Shown here: positions 10,777 to 21,979 of the stretch, piece by piece
How the letters are laid out: each line of letters begins with the position of its first letter
Position numbering within the stretch: position 1 is the first letter of the stretch
Origin: Nissolia schottii
Taxonomy: Eukaryota > Streptophyta > Magnoliopsida > Fabales > Fabaceae
DNA: 64,000 bases
Assembly (NCBI GenBank): GCA_003254905.1
Contig: QANU01034901.1
Coordinates: 143,226 to 207,225 of the forward strand
Direction of reading: 5' to 3'
The notes under the pieces: model-generated
Database searches by the model: none
Told to the model about the DNA's origin: nothing
Seen by the model: only the letters and a program-made list of their open reading frames with translations
Position numbers and translations under genes: made by a program

Positions 10777-13700
10777 CTATGGTAACCATCCTGCCATGTA
10801 ATTACTCATGCTTGGGCCTGCTGTCACCACTGATACTGGCTCAGGGTGATATCTGCGCTTAAACAAATTTCATTACTCAGACCCAAAAATTTATACGAAT
10901 TTCATAATTAAAAAAGTTTAAGTGATTTAACTCTAAAAGGATGATTCAGAGTTATTGTAGGTGAAATCGTGAACTATTGAATAGGACTCCACTTATATTT
11001 TTGTACAAATCATATTTAGACACAGCATATGCAGGTCCTATCATAATAAATCCCAATAATGTGCACATATATGATGTGATGATGTGTAACATTATTGGTC
11101 CGCTTCTTATTTTGGGACAGCAGTAGCAATCATGTTTTCCCCAAACCATTATAATATGAGAAAGTTTAATTACAATTATATATGATTATGAGTGGAAAGC
11201 ACGAGTGCATACCCAATTTGCAACGTTGGCTCACATTCCATTGGCTGCATTGGCTGAAAGAAGGCATCACCATGAGCCTGACCCGGATGCCGGACATATC
11301 CCATTTCATCAACACTGGGATTCAGTTGGAGTGGGATTTGGTACCCTTCCAACTGCTAATTAAACACCACCATACATTGTATATCAGTTTTCAACAGGAC
11401 AATATCAGTTTGTGATCAATTTAAAGATGGGTAATATTATATTTTACTGCAATTTGTTTTAGTCATGCATGATTCTGGTCATTGATATGTTGATTTGAAA
11501 ACAGGGTCCCAGAATTGTTTTAAACATACAAATAATGAATTACGTCTTAGGAATACTATACATGAAAAAATGTACTTATATGTTTCTATTCATAGGTTGG
11601 GGAGATGTTTCTTACCCTTTGTCTGAGAGACCTGTTGGCCTCACTAAGCAAGTGTTCCTACACAAGCAACACATATAAATAGGTATACTGGCAAAAGAAG
11701 ATAATAGCTAAGGGTGGACAAAGAAAGCAAAATGGTTCACGTACCTTGCGTTGAAGATCAGAGAGCTGATCCAGCATGAATTGGGTCTGCGGAGGAAACA
11801 CAGTTGCCAAATAAAAATACTTGTACAATAATATATGCAAAATGACTTAGTGCTAGTAACCATTTTTATTTCCATTGTCTTCTATTACTCAGTGCATATG
11901 ACTTAAATAACGCTCTAAAATTGGGCCTAGCTGTGGCCTGCGATGTTGATTCATGATTGGGAACGTAGGATTATATTTTTCCAGTATTATTTCAGGAAAA
12001 ATGTTTGGGTATGATTATATTTTTCACATGACTCATAACAACACATGTCAAACCTATTATATAGCATGACTAAGGTAAGATCTTTGCACCCCCAAGACCA
12101 TGTCTAATTTCAGATCGTAATAGGCAGATATAAACGTTGGATTTCAATACCCTTGTTGATCTAATTTGCTTCAAGGACGAATCTAGCTGCCTTTCAAGTG
12201 ACTCGAGTTCTTTGCTGCTTAGAGGGCCAAGATCTTCTCCCATAAGGTTCCTAACAGGGTAAGTAATAGTTAAATACACATCAAAAAATTAAAATTCTTA
12301 GTTGCCCAAGGAACAAAATATTCTTCTTGCTTTACATAGTTAGATTTCTAACACGTCACTGACCCACAACGTTGATATGTTAAAAATTTAACGGTATAGA
12401 ACAAGAAGTAATTGCTCTCAGAGCATGTAAGTATATCTCATATGCATCATGAAAATTGTTATCAGCCACATTTGAAGGATACCAAGTACCACAAAGCATC
12501 ATTTATTCAATTACCTCTGGGACCTTTGGAGGGCTTCATAACGTGCCTTCAGCTTCAAGTATTCTTGTTGACTGCTTAGTTCCTACAGTCATGGCAGCAA
12601 AAATCAATGCACTGACATAAATTAAGGGAACATGTACATACCAAGCCATGCATATACATAGCGATTCTGAAGTCTCCTCTTATCCTTGGGAATTGGCAGC
12701 TGCATTTCATACGCTGTTTGTATTCATGCTTAGTCATATACAAATTTCTCACAAATAATAGAATAACTTCTATAATTTCTTATCATACGTACGTACAAAA
12801 ATAACTTCTGTGAGATGCTAGGAGCCTAGGACATATATATAATATTGCAAGATATATAAAAGGCAAAAGCATTCAATAAATTACCGAAAAAGATCATGTG
12901 AGGTGGTTCTAAATTTTAATTCATGCGTTAAAAATTCATCGACATGCATTATTTTTATTAAAAAAAATAATAAATTAAAAAAACACTCTGTCACTTAAAT
13001 TTGAGTAAAACTTTGACTGATTAAAATAACTTTGATGCACTTGAGTATATTTATATTCTGATGCATTTACCCCTTTTTTCCTGTAGCTTAATGCATTTAA
13101 CCGTTTTTTGTTGCGTTAGCTAATGCATTTACTTTTACAAAAACTAATTAACTTAGTTCCAAAAAATTTCATTGTCTAATTAATTGCCATTACTCTAACG
13201 CACTTTGTAACTCATGTTCTGATTTATTCATCTTGTTTAAAGGTTGAGATATCTGATACATTTTGTTTAATTGTCATTAAAGCGGATTATTAAAATGGTA
13301 TACCAAAAAGCTCTGTATATTAGTAATAGAAAAATAAAACAAAACAATTAAAGTAAGAATTTTGCTAATAAGTGTCTTTCAGATAAGTGCACTTATTAAG
13401 AAAGCAAAAAATAATAATTTTATATTAAAAAAAGTAATACTTATATGTTTTTAATGATATTAAATGTTTTATAATATTAAAATATTAGAACATTGGTTAG
13501 TAAAACCAATTAAATACAAATATTGTTAAAAGTTTTGGTGGATCTAAAACATTTTGATTGGTCTATTTAAATTATCGCCATGGTAAATAATGATGGGTTT
13601 TACTAGGGTACTTGCTAAAGAATTAAGAAAGAAAAAATTTTCATTAGAAACACAATAATTTTAGAGTTTAAATACAATGAACATATTAAAAACTAAGTAC

Positions 13701-16700
13701 AAAAATTTATATTAATAAATTCTTAATAGTCACTAGCTTTTCCCAATAGTTATTACTAAGAACGGGCTTTTGTTACAAAACTACAGCGTAAAATCATGCA
13801 AAACACAACATTTAATATACGCGTATAGATATAATTTTTTGCCATGCATAATACAAATAACATAATCTATCCTATCTATGTAAAATGAGAATCAATGGAG
13901 AATTGGAATAAAGTGTGGTTCCCTACATTAAGCAGCAAATTTTAAGCAAGTATTTCAGATATATAATATTAATGAAATTCTACTATTAAGTATAATTAAT
14001 TCAATCTTGCTATCTGTGCACCTAAAAAATTGACACCTATGTACTATCCACACAAAGAAATAAACATTATAAAACAAAAAAACAAACACTACAAAGCAAA
14101 GAAATAAATATTATCAAACACATAAACAAACATTATTAAACACACGCGTGTTGTATAAATGTTCAGTGACAATGTTTATTTCTCTATTTTGTAATACTTA
14201 TTTTTCTATTTTATAATATTTGTTTCTCCGTGTGAGTGGACACAAATGTCAATATTTTAGGTATTTTTCTTTTAATTAAAACCATCAAAGATCATGACGG
14301 GGATGATGAGGATATCAACTGCCAACTAATGTTTTGAACACCTTATGACCGTACGCAACGAATTACATAAATTAGAAGCAGTAATGCTAGAATAAAACAA
14401 GAAACTATTATGTAGTGATTCAATATTTACCCAAAAATCAACTATTATGTGGCATCATTTTGACTCTTAATTACTACCGAAGCATTTTGTTTGTCTAACA
14501 TTTTTCAATTAGAAACTAGTAATACTGATAAGAGGCGAACTAATTAACTCAATCACCCTCAAATTAAGGGCTTTTTTTCTCTTATTTTCCTCGAATTATG
14601 TTAGACCTTAACATATCTGTTATTGATACCTAGATTTATGCTGTGCTTAAAGTTCTCAACGCCGACAAACAACACTTCTTGCTATGATCTATCTATTAAA
14701 GTGACTATTGGCAACTATACACAACAAGCTGAATCTTATATGTAAGTTACTAGTTGCAGGCAAAGGCATCTCCATCCTCTTATAAGCAAACTCGAAACAA
14801 TAAACAAAACAAAAAAATGTAATTTCAGAGATCAAATTAGGCAAGTAAAATGCACAAGCACAGTAATAATTAGAAAAATAAATAGGATATATTGGACTAT
14901 TCACCAGTACCAAGGCTTCCCGTGCAGACACATTAGCCTCCGGTGCTCCATAGTTACTTTTCTGGTACCTCTCTAGCGTTTTCAGCATGCTGCACCGTTC
15001 AAAAATAATGAAAAATTAATTACATATTTGCATAAAATACTAGTGCTTACAAACGGATCCAAGCGGTAAACAAGAATAACTAATAAATTAGCACACAAAA
15101 TTATAAATAAAGTGTTTCAAACCATAAGCTCCCATATAACCAAAAAAAAAAAAGAAAAAAAAGAAGATCATAATGCTCCTTAGGCAAAGGGAAAACCACG
15201 GCGTTACGGAAACTTGGAACAAGACAAAAGATCTTAGGAGAAGTCAGTATTATTCTTTCAGGGCTATTATCAAAAAGCATCAAATGACATCAAACTCTGA
15301 ATATTTTGACCACGAAAAGAGGTAACGGGTGACAAATTTCATATTCCACAGAAACGCATGCGAAGTACCAAAAGATTGTCAATTTACTCTGGCAGTCTAG
15401 TGTTAATCCTATTATTGTACCCCTAAAGTGTATATATAAAATTAAAAAATATTTTGTTCCAGAAGAGTGAGTAATACAATAAAAGATTTCAAACAGAAAA
15501 AAGGGCATCAAAGGGGATTTAGCTAGTAACCCATCAATTATATTACGAGGAGCACTGCAGTGCCACTTTTAAAGCCCAGAAAATAAGGGAATCGAACATG
15601 TCAACTTTGGGTACAATCAGATCTGAAAGGACCAAAATTGATTTTTAAAAGAGAAAAGGTAAGAGCAAGAACCAGCAGAAATTGCAAGGAACGAAGTGAT
15701 TGAAAAAATCATTTATGGATAGAGGAAGAGATAGGGATCAAATCATTCATCCATAGAATTAGGGCGCTTCTGATTTTCTGATTTAACATAAAGTCTCTAT
15801 CATGAAATGATCGATTGAAAGTGAAAAGAAAAAAATGCTGCCAGAAATTAAAGAAGGAGGAAGAGTGATTTAGAAGAAAAAGAAAAGTTGTTGACTCCAG
15901 CTGAAAGAGAAACACACACCGTTTTGCTCTTCGGTCATGGTTATGGCTCCCAGAACAAACCCCAGGTAACCAAGGGTTTCTGGCTTCATCACCCAAAAAA
16001 GCAAACGCAAAAGCATGTCAAGCCAACGTAGAAAAATAAAAATAAAATAAAAATAAAATTAAATATAAAGAACTAAATAATGGGAAGCTAAAAATTGGAG
16101 AAGAGAAAAACTAGTTGAAAAATAAAGAAACCCTAGGCCCAAAGACATGGTTGAGAAATTGAAAAAAAAAAAAGGAAAAAAAAAAAGAGAGGCGTATTAG
16201 AGAGTTAATGAGACATGCGAAGGGTGGTTTGAGTGATTGTTTGAACGAGTAAAAGTAATTGAGATCATGGACTTTCATGGGCTTTCTTTTCCCTCAAGAC
16301 CTAAAATTACACGGAAAAGAAGCCTGAGCGGAGGCTCCGAAATTGTTTTTGGGGAAGTCGCTTTTTCGAACCAGATCTGATCCAAACGCAAATCAATTTG
16401 CGGAATATGGAAATCGCAGAGGCTGGTTCTGCGACCCAAAAGAGGGAAAAGAAAGAGAAAGGTGAAGGGCTCCGCCTCGGTAGAAAATAAAAACAACCAA
16501 ACAAGAAAGAAGAAAAAATAAAATAAAATGAAATAAAAAACAATACAACAGTGATATATTTTATTTATTTGGAGGCCGGGGAGGCGGGGTTAATGGATGT
16601 GTTACCAGTTGCAGATCTAACATGAATACGATCGCAGAGAGACTCAGCCTGCTATAAACGCCGAGACATTCACCGAAACGGAAAAACTCATACAGTCATA

Positions 16701-17275
16701 AAAATGAAATCAACTTTTTCCTCTTTGTTTTCTCAATCACCCAAAAACTAAATAAACAATCTCAGCAAGCAAGCTACTCTGCTCGTGACCATCACTCAAA
16801 ACAGCAAAAATAATCAAAGATCTGAAAGATCTCGGAACCATAATCAAATAATAATAAAAAATGAATAATAATAATAATAATAATAATAATTGGTGTGTGT
16901 GTGTGTGTGTATATATACAAAAGAAGGAGAAGAAGAAGAAGAAGAAAGGTCCTGCTGCTGCTTTTTGTGTGCTTGTATGTTTATGTGCAAATACAAGCAC
17001 ACATTTGAAAGTAAGGTTTTTCTCTATTTTATTTTATCTTTTTGTCATACCAAATTATTTATCCTTTTATCATATTTTAGGCATTACTACCTTGAGCTGC
17101 TGCAAAACTCGTACAGCTTTCCCCTATTGGAGAAGATGATCAGAGCAACCTCCGCGTCGCAGAGGACGGAAAGCTCGTAGGCCTTCTTGAGGAGGCCGTT
17201 CCTTCTCTTGGCGAAGGTCACTTGACGGTTGATCTTGTTTTCAATTCTCTTCAACTCAACTCTCCCCCTTCCCAT
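10777..17275 (-). CDS. SEP3: SEPALLATA3-type MADS-box transcription factor (8 exons)
   Basis: Exons, 5' to 3' on the minus strand: 17275-17091, 14989-14911, 12582-12515, 12250-12151, 11786-11745, 11657-11616, 11355-11213, 10852-10777. All junctions are GT-AG. The lengths (185, 79, 68, 100, 42, 42, 143, 76) sum to 735 bases, giving 244 residues with stop TAG. Residues 1-61 are the MADS domain ([10 protein letters not shown]). The K domain spans about 90-172, including [12 protein letters not shown] and [11 protein letters not shown]. The C terminus has C-E-P-T-L-Q-I-G and ends N-Y-M-A-G-W-L-P, diagnostic of the SEP3/AGL9 lineage. SEP3 proteins are E-class floral factors that bridge A, B and C proteins into DNA-binding tetramers. 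Introns 1 and 2 are long (2.1 and 2.3 kb); intron 2 holds a MITE and intron 1 a compound microsatellite. The ORF is intact and the length is normal for the family. Confidence 0.95.
14022..14262. repeat. Palindromic MITE in SEP3 intron 2
   Basis: The left arm starts CCTAAAAAATTGACACC and runs to TCCACACAAAG. The right arm read on the other strand gives CCTAAAATATTGACATT and TCCACTCACACGG. The arms are about 33 bases with good identity, and the interior has mirrored AAATAAACATT/AATGTTTATTT words. No transposase frame. The target duplication is unclear. Confidence 0.65.
16861..16952. repeat. Compound microsatellite in SEP3 intron 1
   Basis: About ten AAT units are followed by a (TG)n run of about nine units, a short (TA)n run, then AAG-type triplets. 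It lies about 140 bases from the donor of exon 1. Length polymorphism is likely. The open frames across it are artefacts of the repeats. Confidence 0.85.
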
Positions 17276-17380
17276 TATGATCTCTCTCTTCTCTTTGTTA
17301 TTACCAAATATTTATATATGGAATTAAAAATAAGCTGAATTTTTTTGTGTCTCTCTGTGTGTGTCTTCCTTAGATATGTA

Positions 17381-17388
17381 CTTATATA
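17381..17388 (-). promoter_or_regulatory. Candidate TATA box of SEP3
   Basis: The minus strand reads TATATAAG, 106-113 bases before the start codon, which would leave a leader of about 75 bases. A second TATATAAATA at 17309-17318 is too near the ATG to be the likelier choice. CT-rich and GAA-repeat DNA (17397-17420) lies just upstream. Confidence 0.4.
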
Positions 17389-18158
17389 GCCAGCAGAAGA
17401 AGAAGAAGAAGAAGAAGAGATGCTCTCTCCTCAACTCTTGAAGAGAATATTAAACATTGAGAAAAATTAGAAAATGAAAAAAGAAATTTCGTGTTGTGAT
17501 TCCTTAGCCTTAAGAATTTCAGAGTAAAACCATCTTTATCAAAGCCCTAATGCAAACTCCAAAATAAAAAAATAAAAAAAAATCCCTATTCTCTCTATTT
17601 TGTCTCTTTCTCTCTCTCTGGCTGTCTTTTTCTCTCAGCTATCACCCACCCCGTCTGTTGTGTTTAACACACTGCTAACTCAATGACAATGACCCGGGTT
17701 TATGAGGATAATCATAATTAAAATTACGTAAAATTATTTAGCGCCAATTCTAGTATTTTTGTGTTTTTCAGTGGGTGAAGCACTACTCTGCTACACGTAA
17801 ACTCTACCTAGTTATTTATGATTTATAATCTTAAAATTACACCTATTTCCTATTTTTATTTTATACGCCTCTTTGTAATATTAATTTTATCACTTTAATT
17901 GTGAGATTAATTTTTGCACATCGATAGTTTCAGTCACATAATTTTGAGGTAACGAACATCATATTAAATCACTATTTTATTTATTTATATATATTAACAA
18001 TGATGCTTTACAGCTCCACAGGATAAATGTGCGAAACCAAATCGTTCAATGGTTATTGCAAGCTTAAAGCAATATAAAATAAATAAACAATTTTCAATCA
18101 ACGGTTGTAGTTTTGTGAAGCAAAAAAGTTGATCCATCCATATTTTTTATATAATAAT

Positions 18159-18373
18159 AACTACACGTACACCAAAAAATATACATCATATATACATCCT
18201 ATACTTACATACATAAAGTTTATTTTTTAATGCCGGTAATGTTTGTGCACTTAATTAAATATAATTGAGAATATCATCTATAAGTTTGTAATGTTTGTGC
18301 ACTCATGAAAATAAAGTTTGTGCATTATTAATGTTGTATGTATAGGTGTATAAAATTGGGTGTACATGTAGCA
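18159..18373 (+). repeat. 215-bp MITE, copy A
   Basis: Terminal inverted repeats are CTACACGTACACC on the left and, on the other strand, TGCTACATGTACACCC on the right. The interior carries repeated GTTTGTGCA words. Copy B at 19303-19517 has the same length and matches it in reverse orientation along the whole element. It lies 0.9 kb upstream of the SEP3 start codon. No coding capacity. Confidence 0.75.
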
Positions 18374-19235
18374 TTTTTGTAATAATAAATGCTTAAATGA
18401 TATGTTAGTGGATATAAATTAATTTTTATTTTTATTTATTTAAGATTAAAGTATTATTTTACATTATGCATTTTTTTTACGTCATTAGGCGTTTTTCTCT
18501 TAAGAAAAGAAATGTGTGTGATCATGTATTATAAAATCTATGTGGGTGAAAATTTTTAATTACAAAAAATTCTTAGAAAGAAATGTTAGAGTCTGACGTT
18601 GTTAGAGAGTTATGATTAGAAAGAATTTGAGAAAAGAAAAATTGAAAAGATATTTTTTTATATTTTCTTCCTCAAAACTGAGAAGAAAATATGAAGAAAG
18701 AAAATATTAATAGTGGGACTTATAAAAAATTTGCTCTTCACAAAAGAAGAGATCGAAAACTAAAGTGATATTTTATATCGTATTGAGAGTAATAAAAGTT
18801 TATTCAACATGGTTCCATTCTCTCTCTCTCTTTTTTTTCTTATTTTTACTTTTGGTCCAAATTAAATCAAGTAAGTCAAAGAAAATTCAAGTAACAGGAG
18901 AAAAAAAAACTTCTCTTTTCATTTTTTTTCTATTTTTTATCTGTTTTATTTGTTTTTTCAAAGAAAGGGTTGAGACTGAGTTATGTCACTCAATTCTTAG
19001 TTAGCTTCATAACCATTAATTTTAACTCCTTTTTTTGGAAAATACTTTAATTTTTTCTTCTTCTAATTCTCTTCACATGCACATGCACATTACATAATAA
19101 TTTTTTTTTTTATCTTCAGAAAAGATTTGAACTTAGAATATCATGCATACGACTCAAACCGCTTACTGCTAGACCAATCCTAATGACTTATTGCATAATA
19201 ATGTTTGAATGAAGGGTCTAAAATTAATCAAAAAT

Positions 19236-19942
19236 TAGGGATGGCAAGATGGGCTCAGCCTGCAGGGGTGAGGCGAGCGGCTCACAATTTTTTGCACAAA
19301 AATGCTATATGCACACCCAATTTTATACACTCATACATACACCATTAATAATGCACAAACTTTATTCTCACGAGTGCACAAACATTACAAACTTGTAAAT
19401 GATACTCTCAACTATAATTAATTAAGTGCACAAACATTACATGAATTAAAACACAAACTTTATGTATATAAGTACGAGGTGTATGTATGGTGTATGATTT
19501 TTAATGTACGTGTAGCAGAACTCTTTTTTACAGGGCGATCACAAAATTTGAACTCGTTTAAACTTTTCCGCCAACGCGAACTGACTCGTTTAACTCGCCA
19601 GCTGAAGCGGAATAGATCAACTGGTGGGCTGAAATTAAATTAAAAAAACTAATAACAAAAACAGCTATAAAATTGTATTGATTTATATTTGTTTTTGTAC
19701 ACTTTAGTTATTTTGAAAATATATAATTCTTTTATTTTATTATACATGCGTAACTTCTTTTTTTTTGTGTAGTATGTGTATTCTTTAGTTAAGTTATTAA
19801 ATTTTGTTTACTTTTTAATTTTTGTTTTAGCTCACAAGTTAGCTCGCCAATTTACAAACTAAATAAAATGTAGAATAAACATAAAATTTTAGTCTGTATA
19901 AAAAGTTGATCCACTCCCATCTCACCCCTTTTCCATCCCTAC
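19236..19942. mobile_element. hAT-like non-autonomous element with nested MITE
   Basis: Ends are TAGGGATGGCAA on the left and, on the other strand, GTAGGGATGGAAAA on the right. Flanks TCAAAAAT and TCAAAACT are compatible with an 8-bp target duplication with one mismatch. The interior has GGCTCAGCC and GGCTCAC words like those in the element at 8705-9577, suggesting one family. MITE copy B sits inside it, so this element is older than that insertion. Confidence 0.6.
19303..19517 (-). repeat. 215-bp MITE, copy B (inside the hAT-like element)
   Basis: Reverse-orientation counterpart of copy A. It starts TGCTATATGCACACCC, ends TGTACGTGTAGCA, and carries four TGCACAAAC-type words internally. It interrupts the GC-rich left part of the hAT-like element at 19236-19942. 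Confidence 0.75.
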
Positions 19943-21105
19943 TCAAAACTTTTCCACCAATCACCACCGCCCTGATGCGAAAGTGGGTTTGGATCGGACG
20001 GTGTAGAAAGAGAAGCATAAAATGATGGTAATAGTAAAATTGAAGAATAGTGGGAGAAACCATTTAAAGGGAGGGAGGGGATACGGGTAGGTAAGGATTG
20101 AAGGAAGGAATAGAGTGAGAGAGAGATTCATAAATCGTAGCAGTGCCACGTGTCGAAATTTGAAGGCAGAGAGGGGCCACATGATTTTACGCCTGAACAA
20201 TTTCTAGTTCGAGCAATCATGTGACTTAACCTTAAGAAGAAGATGAACACTCCTTGTCATCGTTCGTATGTTGTAACTCCTGTATTTACCCAAATACCCC
20301 TCTTGGACTAAATTCATGAAATTTTCCCCGTCACTTTATTCTCCATACATCAAACTCACTTTAATGAGAGCTCAATGTTTTGAGGGAAATGAAAAAAGGT
20401 CATACAAAGAAAAAAAATTTTAATAGTTGGAATTTTGTTGCCGAAATTATAGAACTATATGCTAGTCTTTATTTCTTTCATGACTTATACAACTACCGTC
20501 CTTAAATTTGTATGAGTTATAGAAACAATTTTGAAAAATAAACTCTGATTATGTAACATTAATCCTATATACACATTATCTTGTCAATATTAATTAAAAG
20601 CTTTTGGTCAACCTTTTCATACTAGTTAGTTTCCGCGTTCTTATTTTCCATCGTCAAGTCTAAGTTTTGAATGAAAATTTGGAACACAAATTCAACACGT
20701 TTCTCTTGTGGAGTTGTACCAATTGTGCCATCATCTGCTACTTTATTAACCTATACGACCTTTTTTTTTTATTAGAAGATGAATGTTACGTGAACAACAA
20801 AAGATAATTTTTTTTTTTTACAAAAGTACAAGTTTTGTTATGTTTATTTTTTTTTTTACAATGAGATTCGTATTTTTGTGAGAAAGTTATCTTTTATTGT
20901 TCATAAATATATTGTCCATATCTCTTAGGATTAAAAACTTAGAACGGTGCATTTCAATCAAAAATAAAATAAACATTGGGGTGCTTTTTCATTTATTTGA
21001 AAATGCATTTTCTTATCTAATTGAGTAATTAGCTTTTTGTTTAAGGTTTAGAGTTTATGCCATGAACTATTGTGCATGGTTTAGATGGCTAGAATATCAG
21101 AATTA
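19943..21105. other. Distal upstream region of SEP3, no gene seen
   Basis: AT-rich DNA with short poly-T runs and no supported coding region. The 19839-20200 minus-strand frames have no recognisable domain. The last nine bases (21097-21105) are the left target duplication of the MULE. Confidence 0.5.
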
Positions 21106-21970
21106 GAGTTTTTTACTCTCTTGCCCCTGCTACAGGAACTAATTTCCAAAATACTCCTGTTTTAAAACATATTTCATGACTACCCCCCTTTCAGCTGACG
21201 CGGCAGGATTCGCCAACGCGTTTGGCGAATTCAGGTTGAATTCGCCAACGCGTTAGGCGAATTTGAGAAAAAAAAAATTTAAAAATTTGTTTAATTAAAA
21301 TATAAGCAAATATGTATGTATGTGGTATGGCAGTTAAACATTTGTGAAAATCGTCGGTTCTCGAGTAAGCTAAAAAAATTCAAAAAATAAATTGCAAAAA
21401 GACCATGACGCTCTTTATCGTGTGCGCGGGGGTGGGGAATCCATTAGTTTGGCCTTCGAAGGGCCCAACCTGCTTTGAACTCAAGCGCGCGAGCCCAACT
21501 CTCTTCTCAACTCTTTTTACCAAAACAACAACTACTAAAGGTATATAAACACTTAAAAAGTTTGTGCTCTAACCAATGTGGGACTAAAATATTTTGCACT
21601 TATGGTAAACTCCAAAGTCCTCTCTTCTTCATATGATGTTCCAACAATAATTGAGAAAGTGCAATAATTCTAACATGGAAATTTCATTGAAAAGTATGAA
21701 GTGTATTTTGTTTAATTTGGCATTAAACTTCCGCTTTTGTTCTTGGAGATTTTGAAATTCCCCGTCCACCATGTCCTCCCATACAACATACATACATATT
21801 TGCTTATATTTTAATTAAACAAATTTAAAATTTTTTTTTTCTCAAATTCGCCTAACGCGTTGGCGAATTCAACCACGTCAGCCGAAAGGGGGGTAGTCAT
21901 GAAATATGTTTTAAAACAGGAGTATTTTGGAAATTAGTTCCTGTAGCAGGGGCAAAAGAGTAAAAAACTC
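21106..21970. mobile_element. Non-autonomous Mutator-like element (MULE), 865 bp
   Basis: The element is bounded by a perfect 9-bp direct repeat, TCAGAATTA, at 21097-21105 and 21971-21979. Its ends start GAGTTTTTTACTCT and are inverted repeats of about 200 bases (left 21106-21338, right about 21770-21970) with very few mismatches. Long TIRs and a 9-bp target duplication define MULEs. The left arm has about 31 extra bases, a second copy of an ATTCGCCAACGCGTT palindromic block. The 430-base interior has no transposase frame. It contains GC-rich patches and the word ACCAATGTGGGACTAA and could be captured host sequence. High arm identity suggests recent movement. Confidence 0.85.
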
Positions 21971-21979
21971 TCAGAATTA

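Noticed and set aside
16861..17180. Plus-strand frames over the SEP3 intron and exon 1
   Set aside because: Microsatellite translation and antisense of the MADS exon.
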